Shown here: positions 15,505-16,948 of the stretch, in pieces
How positions within the stretch are numbered: the stretch's first letter is position 1
Layout: each line of letters opens with the position of its first letter
The notes under the pieces: generated by a model
What the model saw: only the letters and a program-made list of their open reading frames with translations
Database searches by the model: none
What the model was told of the DNA's origin: nothing
DNA from: CAYQPF01 sp964419225
Lineage (GTDB): Bacteria; Cloacimonadota; Cloacimonadia; Cloacimonadales; CAYQPF01
Length of the DNA: 16,948 nucleotides
Direction of reading: 5' to 3'
NCBI GenBank assembly: GCA_964419225.1
Contig: CAYQPF010000106.1
Span: forward strand, 1-16,948
Position numbers and translations under genes: made by a program

Positions 15505-15660
15505 AATGTTGATCAACAAGGACAGAACACACCTCCCCCGCTTCGCGGGTACTCCTCTCCAGAGGAGAATTGAGTCGCAGATCATTTACACAATCATGCT
15601 ATACTTCTCAACAGTCATTTCTTGCCGGACATGACACTAGCAAAAAAAAAGATCAACATT
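15505..15660. repeat. 10-bp inverted repeats bounding a 156-bp segment
   Basis: AATGTTGATC at 15505-15514 is the exact reverse complement of GATCAACATT at 15651-15660. The left end is itself part of a 12-bp palindrome TGTTGATCAACA (15507-15518). Between them lies the double-hairpin element. The arrangement resembles a small non-autonomous (MITE-like) insertion, but no target-site duplication is visible and a chance match is possible in such A+T-rich DNA. Confidence 0.35.
15531..15575. repeat. Double-hairpin palindromic element (REP-like)
   Basis: Two adjacent hairpins: CCCGC-TTC-GCGGG (15537-15549) and CTCCTCT-CC-AGAGGAG (15552-15567). Both are much richer in G+C than the surrounding DNA. 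They are followed by an AATTGAGT end. The pattern, C-rich stem, then CTCC...GGAG stem, then AATTGA, resembles short dispersed palindromes that I associate with intergenic repeats in many bacterial genomes; only one copy is in this window. Confidence 0.55.
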
Positions 15661-15871
15661 TATCTGACATAGCAGGTTTCATAAGAAACCTAAGAATGTT
15701 TGACTTTTCCATTCTATTGACTTAAAGCATTATTTCATTTCTTTGTCAATGATTTTCAAAATAGAAACAATTCAAAGGATCTGGAAAAGTAGAATTACTA
15801 AATGTGCCTTTTTGCTTGACAACTTCAATATTTGTTTCTCGCTGGAAGCAAAGAATATTTTAGGAGTAAAA

Positions 15872-16948
15872 ATGGATAAATTAAGAATCACAGAACATCC
15901 GATCCTGCCTGTTCCCGAAAGGGAGGAGATAACTTTTTACTGGAAAAAGACTCCGTTAAAAGCCAAAGTAGGCGAAGTAATTTCCTCTGCCTTAATGGCA
16001 AACGGGATCAAGGTTTTTGGTCATCATCACAAAGACGGCTCTGCCCAGGGTATCTTTTGTGCTAACGGCCAATGTGCAAAATGTATGGTTATTGCCAACA
16101 ATATGCCGGTAAAGTCCTGCATGGTGGAAGTCAAAGAAAACATGATCATAGAAAGTGCTGACGGTTTACCAGAACTTCCTGAAGTTGACGGGAATGTCAG
16201 ACTATCTGATATTGAAGAGAGTGAGGTCGATGTGCTGATCATTGGCGGAGGGCCTGCCGGTCTGGCTGCCTCCATTCAGTTTGAAGCTCATGGTATCAAG
16301 GCTCTTTTGATCGATGACAAGAATGAACTGGGTGGCAAATTAGTTCTTCAAACACATAAATTCTTCGGTTCTGTAGAAGATTCCTATGCCGGAACCAGAG
16401 GCAATGATATCGGTAAAATGCTGGCAGAACAGGTTCTTAATTCCAAGAATATCCAGGTATGGCTCAACAGTACTGTTCTTTATGTATTCAAAGACAAAAA
16501 AGTCGGAATCATCAAAGACGGTGTATATAAAATAGTAGCTCCCAAAGTGATCCTGAACGCAGCCGGAGCAAGAGAAAAATTCCTCAGATTCCCGGGGAAT
16601 ACACTTGCCGGTATCTACGGTGCAGGTGCTTTCCAGACTTTGGTCAACCGTGATCTGGTGCGTCCCACCAACCGTTTATTCATCGTAGGTGGTGGAAATG
16701 TAGGCCTTATAGCCGGCTATCATGCATTGCAGGCTGGTATTGAAGTTGTCGGTTTGGTTGAAGCTATGCCCAAATGCGGTGGTTACAAAGTACATGACGA
16801 TAAGTTAAGAAGACTCGGTGTTACTGTTTATACCTCACATACTATTCTTTCAGGTAATGGTGACGAGGCAGTTTCGTCCGTTACTATTGCTCAGATAGAC
16901 CGGAATTTTAAACCCATTGCAGGTACAGAACAAACCTTTACCTGCGAT
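15872..16948 (+). CDS. 2Fe-2S/FAD-dependent oxidoreductase, sarcosine-oxidase-alpha or HcnB-like (C-terminus beyond right edge)
   Basis: 359 codons are visible and the frame runs off the right edge. The N-terminal domain (about 20-95) is a plant-type-like 2Fe-2S domain of the Fer2_4 class with Cys63, Cys68, Cys71 and Cys83 (CX4CX2CX11C). It is followed by an FAD Rossmann fold with GGGPAG (125-130) and a second nucleotide-binding motif GGGNVG (273-278). The order resembles the alpha subunits of sarcosine oxidase, opine/D-amino-acid dehydrogenases and hydrogen-cyanide synthase HcnB. In anaerobes such proteins usually pass electrons from an amino acid or similar amine to a partner, not to oxygen. 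The substrate cannot be assigned because the catalytic and C-terminal parts are missing. The start has TAGGAG 6-11 bases upstream. No signal peptide, so it is cytoplasmic. A partner subunit gene may follow outside the window. Confidence 0.88.
   Translation, partial: MDKLRITEHPILPVPEREEITFYWKKTPLKAKVGEVISSALMANGIKVFGHHHKDGSAQGIFCANGQCAKCMVIANNMPVKSCMVEVKENMIIESADGLPELPEVDGNVRLSDIEESEVDVLIIGGGPAGLAASIQFEAHGIKALLIDDKNELGGKLVLQTHKFFGSVEDSYAGTRGNDIGKMLAEQVLNSKNIQVWLNSTVLYVFKDKKVGIIKDGVYKIVAPKVILNAAGAREKFLRFPGNTLAGIYGAGAFQTLVNRDLVRPTNRLFIVGGGNVGLIAGYHALQAGIEVVGLVEAMPKCGGYKVHDDKLRRLGVTVYTSHTILSGNGDEAVSSVTIAQIDRNFKPIAGTEQTFTCD

Larger units (their letters stand above)
15440..15871. other. Non-coding gap of 432 bases with palindromic repeats
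   Basis: No convincing gene is present. The stretch contains the paired hairpin element at 15537-15567, the 10-bp inverted repeats that enclose it, a run of nine A (15642-15650) and a separate 7+7 dyad AGGTTTC-ATAA-GAAACCT (15674-15691). Because the flanking genes are transcribed away from each other, promoters for both should lie here. Possible -35-like TTGACT (15700-15705 and 15717-15722) and TTGACA (15816-15821) hexamers occur, but none has a good -10 at normal spacing. Confidence 0.6.

Noticed and set aside
15674..15691. AGGTTTC-ATAA-GAAACCT hairpin as a terminator of a neighbouring gene.
   Set aside because: It lies between divergently transcribed genes, where no terminator is expected, and no T-run follows directly on either strand; kept only as a note in the gap description.

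Overview
The window looks like chromosomal DNA of a strictly anaerobic, Gram-negative bacterium of the FCB group. My best guess is a Cloacimonadota-type (Candidatus Cloacimonas-like) genome. The reasons are a low G+C content by eye, an LpxL-type lipid A acyltransferase and a FecR protein paired with a large outer-membrane-type protein. There are also very large secreted proteins built from GLUG, choice-of-anchor and fibronectin-like modules, and an oxygen-independent redox gene set. The placement is inferred from protein style, not from a marker gene.

Layout. (1) 1-2785, minus strand: a two-gene unit of a FecR-domain protein and a large exported beta-rich protein cut by the left edge. (2) 2786-3015: a divergent control region with a clear dyad inside a candidate promoter. 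(3) 3016-7708, plus strand: a C_GCAxxG_C_C redox protein, an LpxL/HtrB-family acyltransferase, a divergent glycogen-synthase-like (GT5) protein, and an exported putative metal-dependent hydrolase with a fibronectin-like C-terminus whose start lies inside the GT5-like gene. (4) 7716-8570, minus strand: a hairpin between convergent genes, a 63-residue protein and a stand-alone XylR_N/V4R aromatic-sensor-type protein. (5) 8824-13856, minus strand: a 1660-residue exported GLUG/choice-of-anchor protein with its own terminator. (6) 13952-14547: a decayed second copy of the 7260-7850 region, frameshifted, at a constant offset of about 6692 bp. (7) 14576-15439, minus strand: a short YD-repeat protein. 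(8) 15440-15871: a non-coding stretch with palindromic repeats. (9) 15872 to the right edge, plus strand: a 2Fe-2S/FAD oxidoreductase.

Most of the window concerns the cell envelope and surface. The acyltransferase, the sugar-transferase-like protein and the exported hydrolase form a tightly spaced plus-strand series. The GLUG protein and the FecR/outer-membrane pair are exported. Two points stand out. The small V4R protein keeps every residue I associate with zinc and phenol binding in MopR/DmpR but has no ATPase or DNA-binding part. The decayed tandem duplication shows that the cassette 'hydrolase tail, hairpin, 63-residue gene' was once present twice. I did not find a defence system, CRISPR array, transposase, tRNA or rRNA gene.
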